This document shows, in pieces, positions 1 through 6,137 of a DNA stretch of 7,509 nucleotides. The translations under genes and the position numbers were made by a program. A model generated the notes under the pieces. The model made no database searches. It was given only the letters and a program-made list of their open reading frames with translations, and was not told the origin of the DNA. Within the stretch, counting starts at the first letter, position 1, and every line of letters begins with the position of its first letter. Origin of the DNA: an uncultured Collinsella sp. (GTDB lineage Bacteria > Actinomycetota > Coriobacteriia > Coriobacteriales > Coriobacteriaceae); contig URGY01000081.1 in the NCBI GenBank assembly GCA_900547505.1, forward strand, positions 1 to 7,509. The letters are read 5' to 3'.

Positions 1-1486
1 GCTTGATCAGACGGCAGGCATCGCCGCGGCGGAACAGACGCTGCAGCTTGCGCTCGACCGGGGCGTTGCCCTTCTGGACCTCGGCGCCCGATGTCTCGAT
101 GGACTCGGTGTTCTGGGTCTTGGAGGAGCCGGTGGCACCGCCGATGCCGTCACGGCCGGTGCGGCCGCCCAACAGGATGATCTTGTCGGTGGGGGCGGGG
201 CACTCGCGACGCACGTGGTTTGCCGGGGTAGCGCCCACGACGGCGCCGACCTCCATGCGCTTGGCGACGTAGCCGGGGTGATAGAGTTCGTTGACCTGAC
301 CGGTGGCAAGGCCGATCTGGTTGCCGTAGCTGGAGTAGCCGGCGGCGGCAGTGGTCACGAGCTTACGCTGCGGCAGCTTGCCCTCGAGCGTCTCGGACAC
401 GGGGACGGTGGGGTCGCCGGCGCCGGTGACACGCATGGCCTGGTACACGTAGCTGCGGCCCGACAGCGGGTCGCGGATGGCGCCGCCCACGCAGGTGGCG
501 GCACCGCCGAAGGGCTCGATCTCGGTCGGGTGGTTGTGGGTCTCGTTCTTAAACAGGAACAGCCAGTCCTGGTCCTCGCCGTCGACATCGACCTTCACCT
601 TGACGGTGCAGGCGTTGATCTCCTCGGACTCGTCGACATCGGTCATGACGCCGGTCTTCTTAAGGTATTTAGCGCCGATGGTGCCCATGTCCATGAGGCA
701 GACGGGCTTGGCGTCGCGGCCGAGTTCGTGGCGCATCTCCATGTAGCGGTCGAAGGCCTGCTGCACCACGGCGTCGTCGATCGTCACGTCATCCAGGACG
801 GTGCCGAAGGTGGTGTGGCGGCAGTGGTCGGACCAGTAGGTGTCGATCACACGGATCTCGGTGATGGTGGGGTCGCGGTCCTCATCGCGGAAGTACTGCT
901 GGCAGAAGGCGATGTCCGCCTCGTCCATGGCAAGGCCGCGCTCGGAAATAAAGGCGGCAAGGCCGGCTTCGTCGAGCTCGCGGAAACCGTCGAGCACCTC
1001 GACGGGCTGGGGCTCGGGGGTCTCCATGTGCAGCGTCTCGGGCAGGTCGAGCGAGGCGATGCGCGCCTCGACGGGGTTCACCACGTAGTGCTTGATGGCA
1101 TCGATGGCGGCCTCGTTCAGAGCGCCCGAGATCATATAGACCTTGGCGGAGCGCACGGCGGGGCGCTCGCCCTGGCTGATGAGCTGCACGCACTCGCTGG
1201 CGGAGTCGGCGCGCTGGTCAAACTGGCCAGGCAGGAATTCGACGGCAAAGACGGCGCCATCGCTTGCGGGGAGCTCGTCGTAGGTCACATCGACCTGGGG
1301 CTCGCTAAAGACGGTCGGCACGCAGGAGCGGAAAAGCTCCTCGTCGATGCCCTCGACGTCGTAGCGGTTGATGATCCTCAGGGCCTCGATGCCCTTGATG
1401 CCGAGAATTTCGGTAAGCTCGCCCTTGAGCTGCTGAGCCTCGACGTCGAACCCGGGTTTCTTCTCCACGTAGATACGAGAGACCAT
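1..1486 (-). CDS. purL: Phosphoribosylformylglycinamidine (FGAM) synthase, N-terminal 495 codons (partial)
   Basis: The product catalyses the fourth step of purine synthesis in the cytoplasm: ATP- and glutamine-dependent conversion of FGAR to FGAM. The reading frame is open from the ATG at 1486 to the window edge, so the C-terminal part, including the expected glutaminase domain, lies outside. Visible signatures are an N-terminal VSRIYVEKKPGFDVEA typical of the long single-chain form (about 1,240 residues in clostridia and actinobacteria), the PurL motif YWSDHCRHTTF with H221-C222-R223-H224, the nucleotide/metal-binding stretch NETHNHPTEIEPFGG around residues 314-328, and a glycine-rich GGRTGRDGIGGATGSS near residues 437-452. 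The start is supported by AGGA six bases upstream of the ATG. It is transcribed divergently from the antiporter. No frameshift or missing key residue is seen in this portion. The family call is very secure. Confidence 0.96.
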   Translation of the reverse strand, partial: MVSRIYVEKKPGFDVEAQQLKGELTEILGIKGIEALRIINRYDVEGIDEELFRSCVPTVFSEPQVDVTYDELPASDGAVFAVEFLPGQFDQRADSASECVQLISQGERPAVRSAKVYMISGALNEAAIDAIKHYVVNPVEARIASLDLPETLHMETPEPQPVEVLDGFRELDEAGLAAFISERGLAMDEADIAFCQQYFRDEDRDPTITEIRVIDTYWSDHCRHTTFGTVLDDVTIDDAVVQQAFDRYMEMRHELGRDAKPVCLMDMGTIGAKYLKKTGVMTDVDESEEINACTVKVKVDVDGEDQDWLFLFKNETHNHPTEIEPFGGAATCVGGAIRDPLSGRSYVYQAMRVTGAGDPTVPVSETLEGKLPQRKLVTTAAAGYSSYGNQIGLATGQVNELYHPGYVAKRMEVGAVVGATPANHVRRECPAPTDKIILLGGRTGRDGIGGATGSSKTQNTESIETSGAEVQKGNAPVERKLQRLFRRGDACRLIK

Positions 1487-1595
1487 TGGTTCCTGCCTTC
1501 CTGATCGGTTGGGCGTACGGTACGGTATGCGGCAGCGGTCGGTTTGCGGGGCAAGCCTCGCGGTCGCCTTGAGCCACATGTTTGTAAACCTCACT

Positions 1596-1601
1596 ATGAT
1601 A
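1596..1601 (-). promoter_or_regulatory. Candidate -10 element of the purL promoter
   Basis: Read on the minus strand, the hexamer is TATCAT, a good match to TATAAT. No convincing -35 hexamer lies 16-18 bases upstream; the region there reads CCTCAA. If used, it gives a leader of about 100 bases before the purL start. That leader contains a short GC hairpin candidate and the direct repeat TACGG-TACGG near 1515-1526, but I could not fit it to a purine riboswitch. Moderate to low confidence. Confidence 0.4.
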
Positions 1602-1634
1602 CGACAGCTCGTGGCGCGTTGAGGACGGCGAGGG

Positions 1635-1643
1635 TGCTACAGT
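1635..1643 (+). promoter_or_regulatory. Candidate extended -10 promoter of the antiporter gene
   Basis: The sequence TGCTACAGT matches the extended -10 pattern TGnTAnnnT, which can work without a good -35 box, and none is evident. It places transcription start near 1650, leaving about 20 bases of leader. That leader contains the purine-rich AAGAGAAAGG six bases before the ATG at 1671, a plausible ribosome binding site. The upstream part overlaps the -35 region of the divergent purL promoter, so the two may compete. Confidence 0.5.
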
Positions 1644-1670
1644 GATGCGCAATCAAGAGAAAGGCATCAC

Positions 1671-3233
1671 ATGGCATTCGTTTCGCTCGCCATCATCGCA
1701 CTCGTGGCCTTTGCGAGTCCTTTTATCGCCTCGGCGATTCCTGGAAAACCCGTTCCCGAGACGGTCTTTTTGCTCGTGCTCGGCGCGGTGCTGGGACCCC
1801 ATATGCTCGGCGTCATCCATGTAGATGCCGAGGTCTCGCTTGTGTCCGAGCTCGGTCTGGCCTTTTTGTTCCTGCTTGCCGGCTTTGAGATCGACCCCAA
1901 GAGCATCACGGGCGTCGAGGGGCGCTACGGCTTGGCGACGTGGGTCGTCACGTTTGGTATCGCCTGGCTTGCCGTGCGCTTTACCCCGTGGTTCTCGGTC
2001 AGTCATTTCGACGGTATCGCCGTGACGCTTGCCCTCACTTCTACGGCGCTCGGCACGCTCGTGCCCATCATGCGTGAGCGTTCACTTGTCGGAACGCGCG
2101 TGGGCGACTCGATTCTCGCGTATGGCACCTGGGGCGAGCTCGGCCCCGTGCTTGCCATGTCGGTGCTGCTGTCTGCCCGTACCGGCATCCAAACGCTCGT
2201 GATTCTTGGCCTGTTTGCGGTGGTCTGCGTGTTGCTTGCCGTGGTCCCAAGCCGCTCCAAGCGCGTCGGCAGCCGCTTCTTTGCGTTTGTCGAGGAACGT
2301 GCCGATACCACGTCGCAGACCTTCGTGCGCCTGACGGTGCTCATCCTGGTCACACTCGTGGCGTTCTCGGCCGTCTTTGATCTCGACATCGTGTTGGGTT
2401 CTTTTGCCGCCGGCTTTGTCTTGCGCTACATCATCCCCGAGGGCAACCATACGCTCGAGACCAAGCTCGACGGCCTGGCCTACGGCTTTTTGATTCCGGT
2501 GTTCTTTACCGTATCGGGCGCAAAGATCGACCTGACGGCCGTGGCGTCGCGCCCGGGTCTGCTCGTGGGCTTTATCGTGGCGTTGTTGATTATTCGTGCC
2601 GTGCCCATTCTTATTTCTATGAGCATTTGTCCTGCGACGCGCGATGTGTCGGCGTATGGCCGCATTACCGTTGCCCTGTACTGCACCACGGCGCTGCCGA
2701 TCATCGTTGCCGTTACGAGCGTTGCCGTCAACGCGGGCGCGCTGTCGCAAGACATCGCGTCGGTTATGGTCGCTGCCGGCGCCATCACGGTGTTCTTGAT
2801 GCCGCTGCTCGCGCAGCTCTTCTACCGCGTGGTCGATGCCGCGCCGGTCGCCGCCGTGGCAGAAGTTGCCGAGCATCCATCCGATGCGCTCGACATCCTG
2901 CGCGCCCACCACGACCTAGCGAGCTTGCTCGCACGCGAGCATGAGCTGCTGACCTCGCATGGCCATGGTCGCGTATTCGAGGGCCTGCCTACGCTCGACA
3001 CGATTGCCGAGCGTCTTTCCGCCGAGGCGGCGAGCGGCCACATCGATGCTCGTATTGTGGACGCGGCACATCTTCTTGCCGATAAGACCTATGGAGACGA
3101 GGTCGACCTGTCCGAGCTGACTCCGCGTGAGCGCCGTCGCCTGGAGCGCGCCAAGCTCGCCGTGCGCGAATACCGCCGCCGCATGTTGGAGCTCTATGCA
3201 AGAGAAGAAGCCGAGGACGACGACGGCAAGTAG
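1671..3233 (+). CDS. Cation:proton antiporter, CPA2 / Na+/H+ exchanger family
   Basis: This is a 520-residue membrane protein predicted to exchange a monovalent cation (Na+ or K+) for protons and so support pH or ion homeostasis. Residues 1-390 hold roughly 11-13 hydrophobic helices of the sodium/hydrogen exchanger fold. Recognisable landmarks are the first helices with GKPVPETVFLLVLGAVLGP (25-43), TSTALGTLVP (123-132) as the likely unwound helix, GDSILAYGTWGELGPVLAMS (145-164), LGSFAAGFVL (242-251) and IPVFFTVSGAKID (275-287). At the place where many CPA2 members carry Asp-Asp or Asn-Asp, this protein has Gly155-Glu156. Residues about 395-520 form a charged, probably helical cytoplasmic tail rich in Arg/Glu (TPRERRRLERAKLAVREYRR). 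No Rossmann-type RCK/TrkA-N domain is recognisable, so KefB-like regulation is not indicated. It is a single-gene unit with its own promoter and downstream terminator. The ion specificity cannot be told from the sequence. Confidence 0.88.
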   Translation: MAFVSLAIIALVAFASPFIASAIPGKPVPETVFLLVLGAVLGPHMLGVIHVDAEVSLVSELGLAFLFLLAGFEIDPKSITGVEGRYGLATWVVTFGIAWLAVRFTPWFSVSHFDGIAVTLALTSTALGTLVPIMRERSLVGTRVGDSILAYGTWGELGPVLAMSVLLSARTGIQTLVILGLFAVVCVLLAVVPSRSKRVGSRFFAFVEERADTTSQTFVRLTVLILVTLVAFSAVFDLDIVLGSFAAGFVLRYIIPEGNHTLETKLDGLAYGFLIPVFFTVSGAKIDLTAVASRPGLLVGFIVALLIIRAVPILISMSICPATRDVSAYGRITVALYCTTALPIIVAVTSVAVNAGALSQDIASVMVAAGAITVFLMPLLAQLFYRVVDAAPVAAVAEVAEHPSDALDILRAHHDLASLLAREHELLTSHGHGRVFEGLPTLDTIAERLSAEAASGHIDARIVDAAHLLADKTYGDEVDLSELTPRERRRLERAKLAVREYRRRMLELYAREEAEDDDGK

Positions 3234-3247
3234 TCGATACTCTCTCG

Positions 3248-3481
3248 GGGAAGCCGCGTCCCGCTTTGAAGGCTCGGAACGGGATGTGGTTTCCGAAACG
3301 GGGGCCGTTGGGAAACTGTGTCCCGGAATGGGCGTTCAGAGTGGGATGCAGTTTCCGCGAGAGACCCGTTGCGGAAACGGTATCCCAGAATCGGCGCTCA
3401 AAACGGGACGCAGTTTCCGCAAGGAGGTCCTGGGGAAAACCGTGCCCCGTTTTGATCCGAAATACTGGGACATAGCTTCCC
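3248..3481. repeat. BIME-like array: eight alternately oriented 15-bp units, 62-bp period
   Basis: Eight 15-bp units share the oriented consensus GGGAYRYRGTTTCCS. Positions are 3248-3262 (minus), 3281-3295 (plus), 3310-3324 (minus), 3343-3357 (plus), 3372-3386 (minus), 3405-3419 (plus), 3433-3447 (minus) and 3467-3481 (plus). Gaps alternate 18, 14, 18, 14, 18, 13, 19 bases, so same-orientation units recur every 61-62 bases. Each plus-minus pair can fold into a hairpin, and each minus-plus pair can form an alternative one. Most differences between units are transitions. The outermost units share the variant GGGAAGC...GCTTCCC, unlike the GGAAAC core of the inner six. The long spacers also resemble one another (for example 3325-3342 and 3387-3404, 12 of 18 identical). 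The array lies between convergent genes, directly before a terminator. The layout is like enterobacterial BIMEs (alternating REP units with alternating short and long linkers), but the sequence is not one I recognise. Confidence 0.9.
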
Positions 3482-3495
3482 TTTCATAACAGGAG

Positions 3496-3537
3496 AAGGC
3501 GCGCTGCCTGCAGTTGATGCAGACGGCGCGCCTTTTT
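3496..3537 (+). terminator. Strong rho-independent terminator of the antiporter unit
   Basis: GGCGCGC (3498-3504) pairs perfectly with GCGCGCC (3526-3532). The stem continues inward with CTGCA/TGCAG around a GTTGA loop, interrupted by one C-A mismatch and a G-T wobble, and is followed by TTTTT at 3533-3537. AA at 3496-3497 can extend the stem into the T-run. On the minus strand the tract after the stem reads CTTCTCC, so it may serve the convergent dehydrogenase gene only weakly. Confidence 0.9.
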
Positions 3538-3579
3538 GGTTGAGCTATGTTGAGGCTTGAAGCCAAAGCTTGTGGCTCC

Positions 3580-4329
3580 TTAGGAGCGGGCGGCTCCGTC
3601 GACGGGGAGCACGGCACCCGTAACATAGGAGGACATGTCGCTCGCCAGGAAAACAAAGGCGTTGGCGACATCCTCGGGCTCGCCCATGCGACCCAGCGGA
3701 ATGGTGGCGATGATGGGCTTAATAACCTCTTCGGGCAGGTTGGCGACCATATCGGTCTTGGTTACGCCAGGCGCGACGGCATTGACGCGAATACCCATGG
3801 GGGCGAGCTCGCGCGAGAGCGACTGGACCATGCCGTTGACGGCAAACTTGGACGTAGGATAGCCGACGCCGGAGGGCTGGCCATACTTGGCGACCATTGA
3901 ACTCGTGGTGGTGATGGTGCCGCCGTGACCGGCCTCGGTCATGATCTTGGCGGCGGCCTGGTGACCATTAAAGACGGCGACGACATTGAGGTCCATGACC
4001 TTTGCAAACTCTTCTGCCGTGTAATCCAAAAGGGGCGAGCGCTGGGAGATGCCGGCATTGTTGACGACCGTGTCCAAGCCGCCCATGTCGGCTGCGGCCT
4101 GGGTAAAGGCCTCGGTTACGGCTTCGAGCGAGGTGAGGTCGCAGGAGCGGCCCCAGACCTTGGCGTCGGGATAGGCGGCTGCTAGCCTCTCAACGGCCGC
4201 GTCGGCAGTCTCCTGGCGCGAGCCAAAGACGGTGACGGCAGCGCCTTCCTCGATAAAACGGCAGGCGATGGCATAGCCGATACCGCGCGTGCCTCCGGTG
4301 ATGATTGCTTTCTTGCCCTCGAGCAACAT
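3580..4329 (-). CDS. Short-chain dehydrogenase/reductase, BaiA/FabG-like, probably NADP(H)-linked
   Basis: This 249-residue cytoplasmic SDR oxidoreductase interconverts a hydroxyl and a keto group on an unknown substrate. Classical SDR features are all present: cofactor loop TGGTRGIG (11-18), Asp64 in CDLTS, NNAG (90-93), Asn115, the catalytic Ser144, Tyr157 and Lys161 (YPTSK), VAPGV (185-189) and a C-terminal VDGA. I chose the ATG at 4329 because AGAGGAAG precedes it at good spacing and the next residues LLEGKKAIITGG begin the usual first strand; an in-frame ATG at 4401 would add 24 non-homologous residues. From memory, it resembles BaiA of Clostridium scindens (3alpha-hydroxysteroid / bile acyl-CoA dehydrogenase) in length, in FIxxGAxVxxFG, in SGVGYPxSK and in the terminal VDGAxR. 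The loop after strand 2 reads FGSRQET; Ser37-Arg38 suggest NADP(H) rather than the NAD(H) used by BaiA. It stands alone, with no bai or fab neighbour, so its substrate is unassigned. Confidence 0.9.
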   Translation of the reverse strand: MLLEGKKAIITGGTRGIGYAIACRFIEEGAAVTVFGSRQETADAAVERLAAAYPDAKVWGRSCDLTSLEAVTEAFTQAAADMGGLDTVVNNAGISQRSPLLDYTAEEFAKVMDLNVVAVFNGHQAAAKIMTEAGHGGTITTTSSMVAKYGQPSGVGYPTSKFAVNGMVQSLSRELAPMGIRVNAVAPGVTKTDMVANLPEEVIKPIIATIPLGRMGEPEDVANAFVFLASDMSSYVTGAVLPVDGAARS

Positions 4330-4400
4330 AGTGCTTCCTCTCATCGCGGGCGGACATTCGCAGCACAGCGTAGCGGTAGCCGGAATCCGCCGCGTTTGCA

Positions 4401-4436
4401 TATCGGTGAACGGTAGACCGCGTTACCGATGAACGG
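4401..4436. promoter_or_regulatory. Paired 13-bp direct repeats upstream of the SDR gene, possible operator
   Basis: TATCGGTGAACGG (4401-4413) and TACCGATGAACGG (4424-4436) match at 11 of 13 positions, with starts 23 bp apart, about two helical turns. Between them CGGTA (4411-4415) and TACCG (4424-4428) form a short inverted repeat. The block lies 72-107 bases upstream of the SDR start. I found no clear -35/-10 pair nearby on the minus strand, so its role as an operator is an inference. Confidence 0.35.
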
Positions 4437-4478
4437 CTCGCGCAAATATGCTCTGCCGTTGTGCTTGGGGCAGGTGAC

Positions 4479-4513
4479 AAAAGGGCTCCCGTCCCAGAAC
4501 GGACGGGAGCCCT
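4479..4513 (-). terminator. Rho-independent terminator of hom
   Basis: Read on the minus strand, GGGCTCCCGTCC pairs perfectly with GGACGGGAGCCC (12 bp, 4501-4512 with 4483-4494) around a six-base loop. A closing A-T pair and a short TTTT run follow. It begins about 30 bases after the hom stop codon and ends the hom transcript before the SDR promoter region. The U-run is short but the stem is perfect. Confidence 0.9.
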
Positions 4514-4543
4514 CAAAGCGCGTATTGCTAGGCGAGCGTTGGG

Positions 4544-5887
4544 TTAGTTCGCCATGACGCCTTCGGTCCATGCCTCGACGTCCTCGATGCGCAGGACGTT
4601 GGCGACCTCGGCCACGCAGTCGACGCTGGCAAGCTCGGCGGCGGCAGCCTGGACGTCCTTCTCGAGTGCGCGGTGCGTCAAGAAGATGACCGAGCAGGCA
4701 TCGCTGACGCCCGACTTGCCGTCCTCGACCTGGTTGATGAGCGAGATCGAGATATTGTGCTTGGCAAAGATGTCGACCGTCTCGGACAGGGCGCCCACGC
4801 GGTCGGCGACCTTCAGGCGCACATAGTACTTGGTCTGGAGCTCGTCCATGGGCTTAAAGGCGAGGTTGTGACCATAGGGCTCAATCTCGGGCAGCGGAGC
4901 CACGCCGCGGCTGATCTGTTCGGAGAGCGACAGGATATCGCCCACGACAGCGCTTGCGGTGGGGAAGGAGCCTGCGCCGGCACCGTAGAACATGGTTTCG
5001 CCCACGGCGTCACCCACCACGTAGACGGCGTTCATGGCGCCGTTGACCTTGGCGAGCATATGGTCGGCGGGGATCAGCGTGGGATGCACGCGGACGTCGA
5101 CGCCGGCGTCGGTGTTGCGTGCGATGCCCAGCAGCTTGATGGTGTAGCCGAGCTCGCGGGCCTGGGCAATGTCCTCGGCGCCGATGGTACGGATACCCTG
5201 CTGGTAGACATCGTCGGTGGTCACGCGGGTGCCAAAGCCGATGGAAGCGAGGATTGCCGTCTTGCTGGCGGCGTCGAAGCCGTCGACGTCGGCGGACGGG
5301 TCGGCCTCGGCATAGCCCTTTGCCTGGGCGTCGGCGAGCACGTCAGCGTAATCGGCGCCCTCGGCGTCCATGCGCGACAGGATGTAGTTGGTGGTGCCGT
5401 TGAGAATGCCAGCGATGGTCAGGATCTTGTTGCCCACCAGGTCGTGCTCGAGCGTGCTGACAATGGGGATGCCACCGCCGCAGCTGGCCTCGCACTTAAT
5501 CTGCACGCCGCACGCGCGCGCCTTCTCGGCGAGCGTCTCGACATGACGGCCCAGCAGGGCCTTGTTGGCAGAGACGACGTGCTTGCCGTTCTCGAAGGCG
5601 GTGGTGAAGATTTCGGTCGCGGGGTGCTCGCCGCCGATGAGCTCGACGACGATATCGACGGCGGGGTCGGTGACGACGTCGTGCCAGTCGCTCGTAAAGG
5701 CCTCGCGCTCAATACCGGCGGCTTCGGCCTGCTCCCAGGCAAGCGCGCAGGCGCGGGTCAGCTTAAGGTCGATGCCGTAGGCTGCCAGGTACTCATCGTG
5801 ATGGCTCTTGATCAGACGGGCCACGCCGCCGCCGACGGTTCCCAGACCGATCAGACCGACGTTCACGGTGCGCAGGGGTTCGCTCAT
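4544..5887 (-). CDS. hom: Homoserine dehydrogenase
   Basis: This cytoplasmic enzyme reduces aspartate semialdehyde to homoserine with NAD(P)H, the branch point to threonine and methionine. At 447 residues it fits the stand-alone Gram-positive form, not the fused aspartokinase type. Domains in order are an N-terminal Rossmann region with GLIGLGTVGGG (11-21), SANKALL (106-112) with the conserved Lys109, the catalytic/dimer domain with GILNGTTNYIL (160-170) and GYAEADPSADVDGFDAASK (191-209) including the conserved Asp205 and Lys209, and a C-terminal ACT domain from about residue 354 (YYVRLKVADRVGALSETVD). In this family the ACT domain commonly mediates threonine feedback inhibition. A near-perfect AAGGAG lies 7-8 bases before the ATG at 5887. 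It is closely followed by its own terminator, so no thrB or thrC is co-transcribed downstream. It is divergent from the amino-acid-binding lipoprotein gene. Confidence 0.96.
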   Translation of the reverse strand: MSEPLRTVNVGLIGLGTVGGGVARLIKSHHDEYLAAYGIDLKLTRACALAWEQAEAAGIEREAFTSDWHDVVTDPAVDIVVELIGGEHPATEIFTTAFENGKHVVSANKALLGRHVETLAEKARACGVQIKCEASCGGGIPIVSTLEHDLVGNKILTIAGILNGTTNYILSRMDAEGADYADVLADAQAKGYAEADPSADVDGFDAASKTAILASIGFGTRVTTDDVYQQGIRTIGAEDIAQARELGYTIKLLGIARNTDAGVDVRVHPTLIPADHMLAKVNGAMNAVYVVGDAVGETMFYGAGAGSFPTASAVVGDILSLSEQISRGVAPLPEIEPYGHNLAFKPMDELQTKYYVRLKVADRVGALSETVDIFAKHNISISLINQVEDGKSGVSDACSVIFLTHRALEKDVQAAAAELASVDCVAEVANVLRIEDVEAWTEGVMAN

Positions 5888-5941
5888 AGATAGCTCCTTC
5901 GTGCATCTTATGGATGGATTAACCGCTTAAAGGTTGAGTGC

Positions 5942-5947
5942 ATTCTA
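5942..5947 (-). promoter_or_regulatory. Candidate -10 element of the hom promoter
   Basis: On the minus strand the hexamer TAGAAT matches TATAAT at five of six positions, but the -35 region is GC-rich and unconvincing. It predicts a leader of about 50 bases. A small inverted repeat AACC-N7-GGTT (5921-5935) lies just downstream of the -10 and might be an operator half-site pair. The leader is too short for a T-box or a large riboswitch. Confidence 0.45.
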
Positions 5948-6005
5948 GCGTGAACCGAGGGCGCGTGCTCGCCAGGCAACAGGAGTCGCACAAAACGGCA
6001 CCCCC

Positions 6006-6069
6006 GAAACGCTGCGGAAACATTGGAAACACGCTCGCTACAAACGAACTTCCGTAACAAACTGTCAAC
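6006..6069 (+). promoter_or_regulatory. GNAAC-N6-NNAAC repeats upstream of the amino-acid-binding lipoprotein gene
   Basis: GAAAC-N6-GAAAC occupies 6006-6021, with a third GAAAC at 6026-6030. GTAAC-N6-TCAAC occupies 6054-6069. Both pairs have the AC-N9-AC spacing described for actinobacterial GlnR boxes. A weak promoter, TTGCAC (6071-6076), 16 bases, then TACCGC (6093-6098), follows. Binding by a GlnR-like regulator is only an inference; no regulator gene is in the window. Confidence 0.35.
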
Positions 6070-6137
6070 GTTTGCACCATAAGGTTTGCCCTGTACCGCA
6101 AGACGGCCGCACCGCGGCCAGCGAAAAGGGGGACACC

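Noticed and set aside
215..1504. Long plus-strand open frame (429 codons)
   Set aside because: It lies opposite purL, whose minus-strand translation carries clear FGAM-synthase motifs. The plus frame is stop-poor because of high GC and resembles no protein.
1487..1595. Purine riboswitch in the purL leader
   Set aside because: I could not find the paired loops and conserved junction bases of a purine aptamer; only weak GC hairpins and a TACGG duplication are visible.
2082..2912. Minus-strand open frame (276 codons) inside the antiporter gene
   Set aside because: Extremely rich in Arg, His, Gln and Asn, as expected of the complement of a membrane-protein gene; no domain seen.
3248..3481. CRISPR array
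   Set aside because: The units are only 15 bp, degenerate and alternate in orientation, and the spacers resemble one another. CRISPR repeats are near-identical, same-oriented, and have unique spacers.
3127..3489. Plus-strand open frame of 120 codons across the repeat array
   Set aside because: It starts inside the antiporter gene in another frame and merely reads through the array; no binding site or protein-like composition.
4330..4401. N-terminal extension of the SDR from the ATG at 4401
   Set aside because: The extra 24 residues (Cys- and Arg-rich) do not look like an SDR N-terminus, and the ATG at 4329 has a much better ribosome binding site.
4673..5893. Long plus-strand open frame (406 codons)
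   Set aside because: It is antisense to hom; the homoserine dehydrogenase motifs on the minus strand are unambiguous, and this frame is Gly/Val/Asp-biased shadow sequence.
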